This document shows, piece by piece, positions 7,708-16,143 of a stretch of DNA of 64,000 nt. Origin of the DNA: GCA-2731375 sp964631725 (GTDB lineage: Bacteria; Pseudomonadota; Alphaproteobacteria; GCA-2731375); contig CAZVYX010000013.1 of the NCBI GenBank assembly GCA_964631725.1, positions 49,419 to 113,418 on the forward strand, in the 5' to 3' direction. A program made the translations under genes and the position numbers. The notes beneath the pieces were generated by a model. It saw only the letters and a list, made by a program, of their open reading frames with translations. It ran no database searches and was not told the DNA's origin. Each line of letters starts with the position of its first letter. The stretch's first letter is position 1.

Positions 7708-9522
7708 ATGGCTCCTCCCATTCTTATCTTGCGCGACATTGATCTAAGTTTCGGCGGCACGCCCCTGTTACAGGGCGCGTTCCTGTCCGTCTCGCCAGGT
7801 GAGCGCCCCTGTCTGGTAGGGCGCAACGGATCCGGTAAATCGACCCTGTTGAAGATCGCCGCCGGCCTGATCGAGGCTGACGGCGGCGAACGCTTTGTCC
7901 AGCCGGGCACCACGGTGCGTTATCTGCCCCAGGAACCGGATCTATCAGACCACGGGGATGTCCTGTCATATGTGGAAGCCGGCCTTGCACCGGGGGACGA
8001 CCGGCACCGGGCCGCCTATTTGTTGCATCAGCTCGGCCTGCGGGGGGACGAGGCGCCGGCCCGGTTGTCGGGGGGAGAGATCCGCCGCGCCGCCCTGGCC
8101 CGGGTGCTGGCACCCGAGCCCGACATCCTGATGCTGGATGAACCGACCAACCATCTCGACCTGCCCGCCATTGAATGGCTGGAAGAAGAACTGCGCGGCC
8201 TGCGTTCGGCCATCATCATGGTCAGCCATGACAGGCGTTTTCTTTCCAACCTGAGCCGCGCCACGGTCTGGCTGAACCTTGGCGAAACCCGTCAGTTGCA
8301 CAGCGGGTTCGCCGACTTCGAAGCCTGGCGCGATGACATATTGCAACAAGCGGAGGAGGAACGGCACAAGCTGGACCGGAAGATCGTCCGCGAGGAACAT
8401 TGGCTGACCTACGGCGTCACCGCGCGGCGCAAGCGCAACCAGCGCCGTCTGCGTGATCTGCATGCCCTGCGCCAGGCCCGGCGGGAGCGGCCGCGGCAGC
8501 CGGGCGACGTGAAGATGGCGGTGACCGAAAGCGGCCTGTCGGGCAAACTGGTGGTGGAAGCCAAGCAGATTTCCAAGTCCTACGACGGCAACACCGTCGT
8601 CGCGGACTTTTCCACCCGCATCCAACGTGGCGACCGGGTCGGCATCGTCGGCCCCAACGGCGCCGGCAAGACCACCCTGTTGAATATGCTGACCGGCGCC
8701 CTGACGCCCGATGGCGGCGGCATCCGCCTGGGCGCTAACCTGGCGGTCGCCAGCCTGGATCAACGGCGCGAGAGCCTGGATCCGAACGCGACCTTGTCCG
8801 AGGCCCTGACGGGAGGCAGCGGCGACCGGGTCAGCGTCGCCGGGCAGAACAAGCATGTCATCAGCTACATGAAGGACTTTCTGTTTCAGCCGGAACAGAT
8901 CGGCACCGTGGTCTCCGCCCTGTCGGGTGGCGAGCGCGGCCGCCTGATGCTGGCCAGGGCGCTGGCCAAGCCTTCCAATCTGTTGATCCTGGACGAGCCA
9001 ACCAATGATCTGGACCTGGAAACCCTGGATCTGTTGCAGGAGATGCTGGCGGACTATCCCGGCACGGTACTGCTGGTCAGCCATGACCGGGATTTCCTTG
9101 ACCGTGTCGTCACCTCCGTCATCGCCCACGAGGGCGGCGGCGCCTGGGTGGAGTATGCCGGCGGTTACAGCGACATGCTGGCGCAACGGGGCGCGGCGGA
9201 CGAGGTGAAGGCGCCGGCGGCGGACGGAAAACAGAAAATCAACGCCGGATCACCGGGCAAGGCCAAGTCGAACAACAGTCGCAAGATGTCCTTCAAGGAT
9301 AAGCACGCCCTGGAAACCCTGCCCGCCAGACTGGAGGCGCTGACGACCGAAATCAGCGAGATCGAGAAAACCCTGGCTGATCCGGCTTTCTACGGCCGCG
9401 ACCCGGGCGGCTTCGATGCCGCCTCCGCCCGTTTGACGCAAGTCATGGAGGAAAGGGCCGACGCCGAAGAACAATGGCTGACATTGGAACTATTACGCGA
9501 AGAATTGGAAGGCGGGTTATAA
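7708..9522 (+). CDS. ABC-F family ATPase, Uup-like
   Basis: A 604-residue protein with two ABC ATPase domains and no membrane segments, as in ABC-F translation factors. The first Walker A, GRNGSGKST, is at residues 38-46 and is followed by the signature LSGGEIRRAALARVL. The second set is GPNGAGKTT (about 315) and LSGGERGRLMLARAL (about 408). The linker between the domains and the C-terminal charged coiled coil (ARLEALTTEISEIEKTLADP) resemble Uup. ABC-F proteins act on ribosomes, and Uup is also linked to DNA transposon excision and replication. Antibiotic protection is possible but not indicated. Confidence 0.87.
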   Translation: MAPPILILRDIDLSFGGTPLLQGAFLSVSPGERPCLVGRNGSGKSTLLKIAAGLIEADGGERFVQPGTTVRYLPQEPDLSDHGDVLSYVEAGLAPGDDRHRAAYLLHQLGLRGDEAPARLSGGEIRRAALARVLAPEPDILMLDEPTNHLDLPAIEWLEEELRGLRSAIIMVSHDRRFLSNLSRATVWLNLGETRQLHSGFADFEAWRDDILQQAEEERHKLDRKIVREEHWLTYGVTARRKRNQRRLRDLHALRQARRERPRQPGDVKMAVTESGLSGKLVVEAKQISKSYDGNTVVADFSTRIQRGDRVGIVGPNGAGKTTLLNMLTGALTPDGGGIRLGANLAVASLDQRRESLDPNATLSEALTGGSGDRVSVAGQNKHVISYMKDFLFQPEQIGTVVSALSGGERGRLMLARALAKPSNLLILDEPTNDLDLETLDLLQEMLADYPGTVLLVSHDRDFLDRVVTSVIAHEGGGAWVEYAGGYSDMLAQRGAADEVKAPAADGKQKINAGSPGKAKSNNSRKMSFKDKHALETLPARLEALTTEISEIEKTLADPAFYGRDPGGFDAASARLTQVMEERADAEEQWLTLELLREELEGGL

Positions 9523-9555
9523 TCGCGCTTCCGAGTAGATTGAGGGAAGTAACAG

Positions 9556-10722
9556 ATGTCCGAAGCTGCGGAAGCAAAAAGAACCCAGAATAACGCCCCG
9601 CTGAGTGGTATCCGTGTATTGGATTTTTCCATGTTCATGGCGGGACCCTATTGCTCCCGCCTGCTGGCGGATGCCGGTGCCGAGATTATCAAGGTCGAGC
9701 CACCCGGCGGCGAATATATGCGCAAATCCAATCCCTTGCGCGGCGAGCACAGTGGCTTCTTCGGCCATCTGAACTGCGGCAAGAAATGCATTACGCTTGA
9801 TTTGAAGGACGACGGGGACCGCGCCGTCGTCCAGGCACTGATGCCAAGCGTTGATGTGGTGCTGGAAAATTTTCGCCCCGGCGTCACGCAGCGCCTCGGC
9901 CTCGCCTATGACGATCTGAAAGCTCTCCGTCCCGACCTGATTTATTGCTCCGTCTCCGGCTATGGTCAGACCGGCCCGGCCGCGCAACTGCCGGCCTACG
10001 CGCCCATCGTGCATGCGGCGTCGGGCTTTGATCTGGCCCAGGTGGAGTACGATTCACGTCAGGACCGGCCCATTCCCAACCGCAGCACCACCGCCGATAT
10101 TCTGGCCGCCACGCATGCCTTCGGCGCCATCTGCGCCGCCGTGGTTCACCGCCAGAACGGCGGCGGCGGCGACTATGTCGATGTCGCGCTGATGGATGTC
10201 ATGCACCAGATGCTGGCCTACGAGGTCCAGGCGGTGCAAATCGAAAAGGTGCCGGCGCCGGTGATTTTTGAACCGATCAAGACCAAGGACGGCTTCATCA
10301 TGATCGCGCCCATCAGCCAATTGAATTTCGAGGCCCTGGCCATGGGTGCGGGACATCCCGAATGGAAGGATGACGCGCGCTTTTCCACCATTCCGGCCCG
10401 TACCGGACACTGGGGCCAGCTGACGGCGGAAATTGCCGCCTGGGCCGCCGACCGCGAGGCCGACGATTGTATCGATGCCTTGTCGGAGGCTGGCTGCCCC
10501 TGCACCCGCTATATGACGGTGGCGGAATCCATGGCTCAGCCGCAAGTCGACCACCGAGGCTCCATGGCCGAGGTCGAGGACGGCGGCGGCCGCTACAAGG
10601 TGCCCAACACGCCGTTTCAATTCGCCAACGCCGATGTCCAGGCCCGCCCCTGGATCGCCGAAGCCGGCCAGCATAACGATGAAATCCGGGCCGAGTTGAA
10701 CCTGGATGAAGCCGGCGGCTGA
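9556..10722 (+). CDS. CaiB/BaiF family CoA-transferase
   Basis: A 388-residue family III CoA-transferase. It has the N-terminal signature VLDFSMFMAGPYCSRLLADA and the following EIIKVEPPGGEYMR. The catalytic aspartate is probably in YVDVALMDV, around residue 215. These enzymes move CoA between carboxylic acids through an aspartyl-CoA thioester intermediate. A GAGGGAAG ribosome site precedes the start. It lies 35 bases ahead of a fumarylacetoacetase-family gene on the same strand, so the two may treat related acids. The acid pair cannot be named from sequence. Confidence 0.87.
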   Translation: MSEAAEAKRTQNNAPLSGIRVLDFSMFMAGPYCSRLLADAGAEIIKVEPPGGEYMRKSNPLRGEHSGFFGHLNCGKKCITLDLKDDGDRAVVQALMPSVDVVLENFRPGVTQRLGLAYDDLKALRPDLIYCSVSGYGQTGPAAQLPAYAPIVHAASGFDLAQVEYDSRQDRPIPNRSTTADILAATHAFGAICAAVVHRQNGGGGDYVDVALMDVMHQMLAYEVQAVQIEKVPAPVIFEPIKTKDGFIMIAPISQLNFEALAMGAGHPEWKDDARFSTIPARTGHWGQLTAEIAAWAADREADDCIDALSEAGCPCTRYMTVAESMAQPQVDHRGSMAEVEDGGGRYKVPNTPFQFANADVQARPWIAEAGQHNDEIRAELNLDEAGG

Positions 10723-10757
10723 GGCTACAATGCCCCGGCAATAAAACGGGGGCGAAG

Positions 10758-11687
10758 ATGAAAATTCTGTATTTCGATGACTACCGCCTGGGCATCCTGA
10801 AGGGCGACGCGGTCGTGGACGTGACCGACGAATTGCGGGATATCCCGACCGTCGATCACCGCGCGCTGATAAACGGTCTGATCGCGCGCTTCGATGACTA
10901 TCGCGAGCGCTTGCAAGACGCGGTGGCGCGCGAAGACGGCCAGCCGTTGTCATCGGTGACCCTGCGGCCGCCCCTGCCCCTGCCCCGCAACATCGATTGC
11001 ATGGCGGTCAATTACATGGAAGACGGCACCCGGGATGAACCGGCGCCGATCAACGGTTTCCACAAATCGCCCTCCGCCATTATCGGGCCCGGCGACACGA
11101 TGGTTTTGGATGACATCCCCGCCACGGTGTTCGAGGGCGAGGCGGAACTGGCGGTGATCATCGGCAAGCGCGCCAGCCATGTGCCGGTGGCCGCGGCCAT
11201 GGACTATATTTTTGGCTATACCAACTTCATTGATGGCTCCGCCCGCGGCGTGGGTCCCAGCAACAACGTTTTCTTCCAGGTCAAGTCCAGGGACACCTTC
11301 GCGCCCATCGGCCCCTACATCGTGACGGCCGATGAAATCGCCGATCCGCAAAATCTCCGGGTTCGCCTGAGCGTCAATGACACCGTCATGCAGGATTTCA
11401 ATACATCCGACATGGCGCACAGTATTGCCCGCTGCATCGAATGGACCTCATCCATCCATGCCTTGGAGCCGGGCGATATTCTTGCCACCGGGACCAATCA
11501 CCGGGGCCTGAACGCATTTCAAGATGGCGACAGGGTGGCGTTGGAAATTGAGGGTCTGGGTTGCCTGGCCTTCAATATCCGCGACGATCTTAAACGCACC
11601 TGGTCCAGGGATACCCGCTTGCAGCATGCCGAGAAAGGGCTCGACGGCGCGCATACACCCCAAATTGGTGGCAAGTACGCATCATAG
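10758..11687 (+). CDS. Fumarylacetoacetate hydrolase family protein
   Basis: A 309-residue member of the FAH superfamily, whose members hydrolyse or decarboxylate acylpyruvates and oxo-diacids. The metal-binding pattern is visible as FEGEAELAVIIGKRA followed by YIFGYTNFIDGSARG. The GDILATGTNHRGL block comes near residue 238. A purine-rich GGGGGCGAAG precedes the ATG. The N-terminus MKILYFDDYRLGILKGDAV is the usual small lid region. It probably shares a transcript with the CoA-transferase. A 6-bp inverted repeat follows the stop codon, but without the T-run of an intrinsic terminator. Confidence 0.85.
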   Translation: MKILYFDDYRLGILKGDAVVDVTDELRDIPTVDHRALINGLIARFDDYRERLQDAVAREDGQPLSSVTLRPPLPLPRNIDCMAVNYMEDGTRDEPAPINGFHKSPSAIIGPGDTMVLDDIPATVFEGEAELAVIIGKRASHVPVAAAMDYIFGYTNFIDGSARGVGPSNNVFFQVKSRDTFAPIGPYIVTADEIADPQNLRVRLSVNDTVMQDFNTSDMAHSIARCIEWTSSIHALEPGDILATGTNHRGLNAFQDGDRVALEIEGLGCLAFNIRDDLKRTWSRDTRLQHAEKGLDGAHTPQIGGKYAS

Positions 11688-11774
11688 AGGCAACGGCGCG
11701 TTGCAATTCGTTGTTGGCCCGATCAACGGTCTTGACCGGGCGCTGTTGAGGATCAATATGGCGGCAATGTCGTC

Positions 11775-12293
11775 ATGGGTATCCATATGAGCCTAAACGT
11801 CGAAATTGATCCGGATCTGCTATTCGACAGTCAAATTCTGGTGGAGTTGCTGGCCTATTGGCGCGGCCTGTGCGCCGGACGCAATATGCCGGCAAAAGTT
11901 GACGTTGACCCCCTGAATATCCCGGCGCACTTGTGGCCCTATCTGGAGCTCGTCGACATCTTGCGCGGCGATAGCATGCGTCTTCGTTGGCGGCTGATCG
12001 GCACCCACATAACGGAGGCGGTGGAGCGGGACTCCACCGGCGCATATTTCGACGAATTATACGACCCCAAGGATTACGAAACTCTGGCCATGCCCTTCAC
12101 CTGGGCTGTAACGAACGGCAAGCCCATAAGGTTGTTCGGCTCTTCCGGCTTCATTGGCAAGGATTGGAACAAATACGAAGGGGTCTACCTGCCGCTCGGC
12201 ACGGATGGCCGCAATGTTGATATGATCCTGGGCGGAGTCCATTATCCAATGGCACAAAACGCGGTATCGAAGAAGGATGATGCGGGCATCTAA
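11775..12293 (+). CDS. PAS_5 domain protein
   Basis: A 172-residue single-domain protein resembling the PAS_5 (formerly DUF1457) family, common in alphaproteobacteria. Recognisable are the N-terminal LLAYWRGLCAGRNMP, the core LWPYLELVDIL and RLRWRLIGTHI, and the strand EGVYLPLGTDGRN with a final MILGGVHYP. No output domain is attached. It may therefore be a stand-alone ligand sensor or a partner of a separate signalling protein. The start is uncertain: a second in-frame ATG at 11787 would remove four residues, and neither has a strong ribosome site. Confidence 0.75.
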   Translation: MGIHMSLNVEIDPDLLFDSQILVELLAYWRGLCAGRNMPAKVDVDPLNIPAHLWPYLELVDILRGDSMRLRWRLIGTHITEAVERDSTGAYFDELYDPKDYETLAMPFTWAVTNGKPIRLFGSSGFIGKDWNKYEGVYLPLGTDGRNVDMILGGVHYPMAQNAVSKKDDAGI

Positions 12294-12352
12294 CCGCTTA
12301 ATGCGGCTCGGCATAATTTCTGGGTCACGCCAACACTAAGAACGGCTATCGA

Positions 12353-13273
12353 ATGTCACAGCAATCGTCACAGCGGGCAACGGCGGGAACGGCCAAATTC
12401 GAGGCTCCGACCTGGGCCTTGATTGTCGCCGTCTATGGCGGCTGGTTCGCGGCGACCTGGTATGGAAGCCGCATGCCGGGGTGGCTGCTGCTGATCCTGG
12501 GCGGCTGGTTCACGGCCTGGTACTACTCCCTCCAGCACGAGGTTATTCACGGCCACCCGACGCGATGGCGTTGGTTCAACGACCTTTTGGGATACGCGCC
12601 GCTTGGCCTGTTCATTCCCTATTCCATCTACCGTGGCGACCATATCCGCCACCATACCAAGGAAATTCTGACCATCCCCGGGGAGGATCCTGAATCCTAC
12701 TATTTCGATGGAGAAACCTGGGCCGCCATGCCGGGACCGCTTAAGGTCATCAATATCGTCAATAATACGCTGATCGGACGCCTAACCGTCGGCGTCGCCA
12801 TTACCATCACGCGCTTCTGGCTGGGCGAAGTCCGCCAATTGTTGCGTGGCAATTTTCGCCAACTTAAGGATTGGATCGTCCACGCGGTTATGGTTGCCGC
12901 CGTGCTGTACTGGGCCACCGTGATATGCGGCCTGCCGGCCTGGCTTTATATTCTGGCTTTTGCCTATCCCGGCCTGGCCCTGACCATGATGCGCTCCTAC
13001 AGCGAACATCGCGCCGCCGCCGATCCCAACCACCGCACCGCCATTGTCGAAAGCCCGGGCTTTCTCGGCCTGCTCTATCTGCACAACAACCTGCACGTCG
13101 CCCATCACGACCAACCGGCCATGCCCTGGTACCAACTGCCCGCCTATTACCGGGCAAACAAGGCGCGCTTCCTTGAGGGGAACGGCGGCTTTTTCTTTCG
13201 CGGCTATCATAATGTGATCCGGCGCTACCTGTTTGCACCCATCGATGCACCGGTTTTGCCCAGGGGCCCGTAA
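12353..13273 (+). CDS. Membrane fatty acid desaturase / hydroxylase
   Basis: A 306-residue membrane di-iron protein. Three histidine clusters are present: HEVIHGH at residues 62-68, HIRHH at 97-101, and HNNLHVAHHDQP around 250-262. Hydrophobic segments flank them (for example near 23-60 and 160-210). This is the desaturase/beta-carotene-hydroxylase-like membrane fold, which places the iron site on the cytoplasmic face. The spacing is shorter than in acyl-lipid desaturases. A hydroxylase or another lipid modification is therefore possible. Neighbouring acyl-CoA enzymes suggest lipid metabolism, but no direct partner is evident. Confidence 0.8.
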   Translation: MSQQSSQRATAGTAKFEAPTWALIVAVYGGWFAATWYGSRMPGWLLLILGGWFTAWYYSLQHEVIHGHPTRWRWFNDLLGYAPLGLFIPYSIYRGDHIRHHTKEILTIPGEDPESYYFDGETWAAMPGPLKVINIVNNTLIGRLTVGVAITITRFWLGEVRQLLRGNFRQLKDWIVHAVMVAAVLYWATVICGLPAWLYILAFAYPGLALTMMRSYSEHRAAADPNHRTAIVESPGFLGLLYLHNNLHVAHHDQPAMPWYQLPAYYRANKARFLEGNGGFFFRGYHNVIRRYLFAPIDAPVLPRGP

Positions 13274-13327
13274 GTCTGATAGTTTCACCACCACGAGGCC
13301 GAAAAGAGTAACCAGCCGGAGCCAGCG

Positions 13328-14533
13328 ATGAGTACAACCGAAAGCGCCGACCTGACCGCGTTTCGTACCGAGGTCAGGGAATTCATCCGAGATAACCTTC
13401 CCGATGATGTCCGCGAGACCGTCCGCTCCGGCCGTCTGGGCACGGCGGCGGAGACCGCGCGCTGGCAGAAAATTCTGTTCGAAAAGGGCTGGGTCGCGCC
13501 CAGTTGGCCGGTCGAACTGGGCGGTGTCGATTGGACGCCCATGCAGCGCAATATCTTCGAGGAAGAAAGCGCCATGGCCGACTGCCCGCCGCTTGACCCC
13601 ATGGGATTGAGCATGATCGGGCCGCTGATCATCGCGCGGGGCAGCCAGGAGCAGAAGGATTTCTACCTGCCGCGAATTCTGCGGTCGGAGGAAAAATGGT
13701 GCCAAGGCTATTCCGAACCGGGTTCGGGCTCGGACCTGGCGTCGTTGCAAACACGGGCGGTTCCCGACGGCGATGACTATGTGGTCAATGGCACCAAGAT
13801 CTGGACCTCGGGCGCCCATGCCGCCGACCGGATTTTCTGTCTGGTGCGCACGGATCCGGACGTTAAGGCGCAGGAAGGCATCTCCCTGCTGCTGATCGAC
13901 TTGAAGACGCCGGGCATAACCATCCGGCCGATCATCGGCCTGAACGAGATGCATTTTTTCAATCAGATTTTCTTCGACGACGTGCGCGTCCCCATTGCCA
14001 ACCGGGTCGGCGAAGAGAACAAGGGCTGGACCTATGCCAAGGAAGTTTTGGGCAGCGAACGCCTGCAGCTTTCCCGCACCGGGGAGAACAAGCGCCTGTT
14101 GCGCCTGTTAAGGACCATCGCGGCCCAGGAAGATCATGGCGGCGGCAAACTGGCGGATCAGGACTGGTTCCGCCGCAAGCTGCGCCGCGCCGAAGTCCGC
14201 CTGAAGGCGCTGGACTATACCAAGCTGCGCTTCCTTTCGCGGGCCGAAGCGGGCGAGACCATCGGGCCGGAAGTCTCCATGCTGAAACTGCAGGGCAGCG
14301 AGCTGATCCAGGATTTCGACGAACTGCTGCTGGAGGCGGTCGGGCATTACGGCCTGCCCTACGATCCGGCCTGGATGCTGACGCCACGGCACGAACTGAA
14401 CGAAACGCCCATCGGCGGCGAGTTTTCCGGCACCCTGTCCGCCAACCGTTTCCGGCACAAGGGCTACACCATCGCCGGCGGCTCCAGCGAAGTACAGCGC
14501 GGCATCATCGCCAAGCGCGTCCTGGGCCTTTGA
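13328..14533 (+). CDS. Acyl-CoA dehydrogenase, large subunit-like
   Basis: A 401-residue FAD acyl-CoA dehydrogenase. The block WCQGYSEPGSGSDLASLQTR, near residues 125-145, is the FAD/substrate-binding signature. The C-terminus FRHKGYTIAGGSSEVQRGII carries the usual end motif. A second acyl-CoA dehydrogenase begins 12 bases after its stop codon. Such tandem unequal pairs (for example PimC/PimD or the steroid ChsE types) often assemble as heteromers. It would introduce a 2,3-double bond into an unusual acyl-CoA and pass electrons to ETF. The substrate cannot be deduced. Confidence 0.87.
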   Translation: MSTTESADLTAFRTEVREFIRDNLPDDVRETVRSGRLGTAAETARWQKILFEKGWVAPSWPVELGGVDWTPMQRNIFEEESAMADCPPLDPMGLSMIGPLIIARGSQEQKDFYLPRILRSEEKWCQGYSEPGSGSDLASLQTRAVPDGDDYVVNGTKIWTSGAHAADRIFCLVRTDPDVKAQEGISLLLIDLKTPGITIRPIIGLNEMHFFNQIFFDDVRVPIANRVGEENKGWTYAKEVLGSERLQLSRTGENKRLLRLLRTIAAQEDHGGGKLADQDWFRRKLRRAEVRLKALDYTKLRFLSRAEAGETIGPEVSMLKLQGSELIQDFDELLLEAVGHYGLPYDPAWMLTPRHELNETPIGGEFSGTLSANRFRHKGYTIAGGSSEVQRGIIAKRVLGL

Positions 14534-14545
14534 GGGGAGACGATC

Positions 14546-15670
14546 ATGGATTTCTCCCTGAGCGATGAACTGGTGATGATCCGCGACGGCGTCAGCCGTT
14601 TCGTCTCCGACATCTACAGCTTCGAGGCCCGGCGCGATCTGATCGACGGCGAGGATGGATTTTCCCGCGAAAACTGGCGCCAATTCGCCGAACTGGGCTG
14701 GCTCGGCGCGGCCCTGCCCGAGGCGTACGGCGGCGTCGGCCTGGGCCCGCGGGCCAGCATGGTGATCATGCAGGAGCTGGGCAAGGGCCTTGTGGAGGAA
14801 CCCTATCTGGCGACGGTGATCCTGGGCGCCGAAACCATCGCGCGGTTCGGCAGCGCGGCACAGAAGGACACCATCCTGCCCCGGGTCGCGGCCGGCGAGA
14901 TGCTGTTGAGCCTGGCCCATGCCGAGCCCGGTAGCCGTTATGATCTCCACAATATCGCGGCCACAGCGGCCCGGACCGATGATGGCTTCGTCCTGAACGG
15001 CGCCAAGGGCATGGTTCTGAATGCCGCCGCCGCGGATCTGATCATCGTGCCGGCCCGAACCTCCGGCGGGCGCATGGATCAGGGCGGTATTTCCCTGTTC
15101 CTGGTGGCGAACAACGCCCCCGGCCTGAACCGGCGTGACTACAAGACTTACGACGGCGGCCGGGCCTCGGAACTCGAGATGACGGACGTCGCGGTTTCCG
15201 CCAGCGACCTGATCGGCGCCGAGGGCCAGGGCCATGCCATGCTGGAAGAGATCATGGACCGGGGCATCGCCGCGCTTTGCGCCGAGGCCGTGGGCGCCAT
15301 GGAGGTATTGTTCGAGGCGACCCTGGAGTACCTGAAAACCAGGGAACAGTTCGGCCGCCCGATCGGCAATTTCCAGGCCCTGCAGCACCGCATGAGCGAT
15401 CTGTACATGGCGTTGGAAAACGCCCGCTCCATGGCCTTCGCCGCCACGATCGCCCTGGAACAGGACGACCCTGACCGGCGCCGGGAGGAAATCGCCATGG
15501 CGAAGATCCAGATCAACGAGGCGGCGCATCTGATCGGCCGTCAGGGCGCGCAGATGCACGGCGCCATCGCCATCACCGACGAACTGGCCGCCGGCCATTG
15601 TTACAAGCGCCTCTCCGCCATCGAGGCCCTGTTCGGCAACACCGAACACCACCTGGGCCGGCTGGGCTGA
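14546..15670 (+). CDS. Acyl-CoA dehydrogenase, small subunit-like
   Basis: A 374-residue acyl-CoA dehydrogenase homologue that follows the larger one at 12 bases. The middle-domain signature is less standard (SLAHAEPGSRYDLHNIAATA), whereas the C-terminal helical block TREQFGRPIGNFQALQHRMS is typical. The terminal motif is LSAIEALFGNTEHHLGRLG, which differs from the glycine-rich end of the partner. Divergence of this kind is common in heteromeric pairs, where the active site is contributed mainly by one chain. The ribosome site is GAGGGGAG. I infer that it functions only with the preceding subunit. Confidence 0.85.
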   Translation: MDFSLSDELVMIRDGVSRFVSDIYSFEARRDLIDGEDGFSRENWRQFAELGWLGAALPEAYGGVGLGPRASMVIMQELGKGLVEEPYLATVILGAETIARFGSAAQKDTILPRVAAGEMLLSLAHAEPGSRYDLHNIAATAARTDDGFVLNGAKGMVLNAAAADLIIVPARTSGGRMDQGGISLFLVANNAPGLNRRDYKTYDGGRASELEMTDVAVSASDLIGAEGQGHAMLEEIMDRGIAALCAEAVGAMEVLFEATLEYLKTREQFGRPIGNFQALQHRMSDLYMALENARSMAFAATIALEQDDPDRRREEIAMAKIQINEAAHLIGRQGAQMHGAIAITDELAAGHCYKRLSAIEALFGNTEHHLGRLG

Positions 15671-15674
15671 CCCA

Positions 15675-16118
15675 ATGGGCGGCGGTTACGCCATCCGGCG
15701 CGGCAGCCTTGAGGATGTGCTTCAAGTCCATCGCCGGATACCAGAGTTGCGCCCGCCCGGGTCAGCCGAGGACTACCGCCGGAAAATCGATGGCCGGGAC
15801 CATCTAGCGTTGATCGCCGAAGGCTCGAGCGGCCCCGCCGGCTTCAAGCTCGGCTATGGCGTCAGCGAAACGGTATTCTATAGCTGGCTCGGCGGCGTAG
15901 ATCCCGATTGCCGGGGCCAGGGCATCGCGCAGGCCCTGCTGTGGGAGCAGGAGCGCAGCGCCGCCGCGATGGGCCATACGATGGTGCGGGTGAAATCCAT
16001 GAACCGCTATCCCGCCATGCTGCACCTGCTGCTGTCCAACGGCTACCTCGTCACCGGCCATGAGCCGAATGACGATCCCATGGCGGCAAAGATCATTTTC
16101 TCGAAGAGTATTGCCTAG
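15675..16118 (+). CDS. GNAT family N-acetyltransferase
   Basis: A 147-residue GCN5-related acetyltransferase. Motif A, which binds the acetyl-CoA pyrophosphate, is visible as VDPDCRGQGIAQALLWEQE near residues 76-94. It is followed by the strand TMVRVKSMNRYPAMLHLLLS. The acceptor could be a small amine or a protein N-terminus and cannot be told apart here. It begins 4 bases after the acyl-CoA dehydrogenase stop codon and is probably the last gene of that transcript, since the next gene is convergent. Confidence 0.82.
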   Translation: MGGGYAIRRGSLEDVLQVHRRIPELRPPGSAEDYRRKIDGRDHLALIAEGSSGPAGFKLGYGVSETVFYSWLGGVDPDCRGQGIAQALLWEQERSAAAMGHTMVRVKSMNRYPAMLHLLLSNGYLVTGHEPNDDPMAAKIIFSKSIA

Positions 16119-16143
16119 AACTGGTCGAAAATAATTCTCAAGG

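Noticed and set aside
11690..11704. Hairpin GCAACG/CGTTGC after the FAH-family gene as a terminator
   Set aside because: The stem has only six pairs and no T-run follows.
12353..15670. Lipid or polyketide biosynthetic gene cluster
   Set aside because: No synthase, carrier protein or tailoring core is present. The genes read as independent metabolic enzymes.
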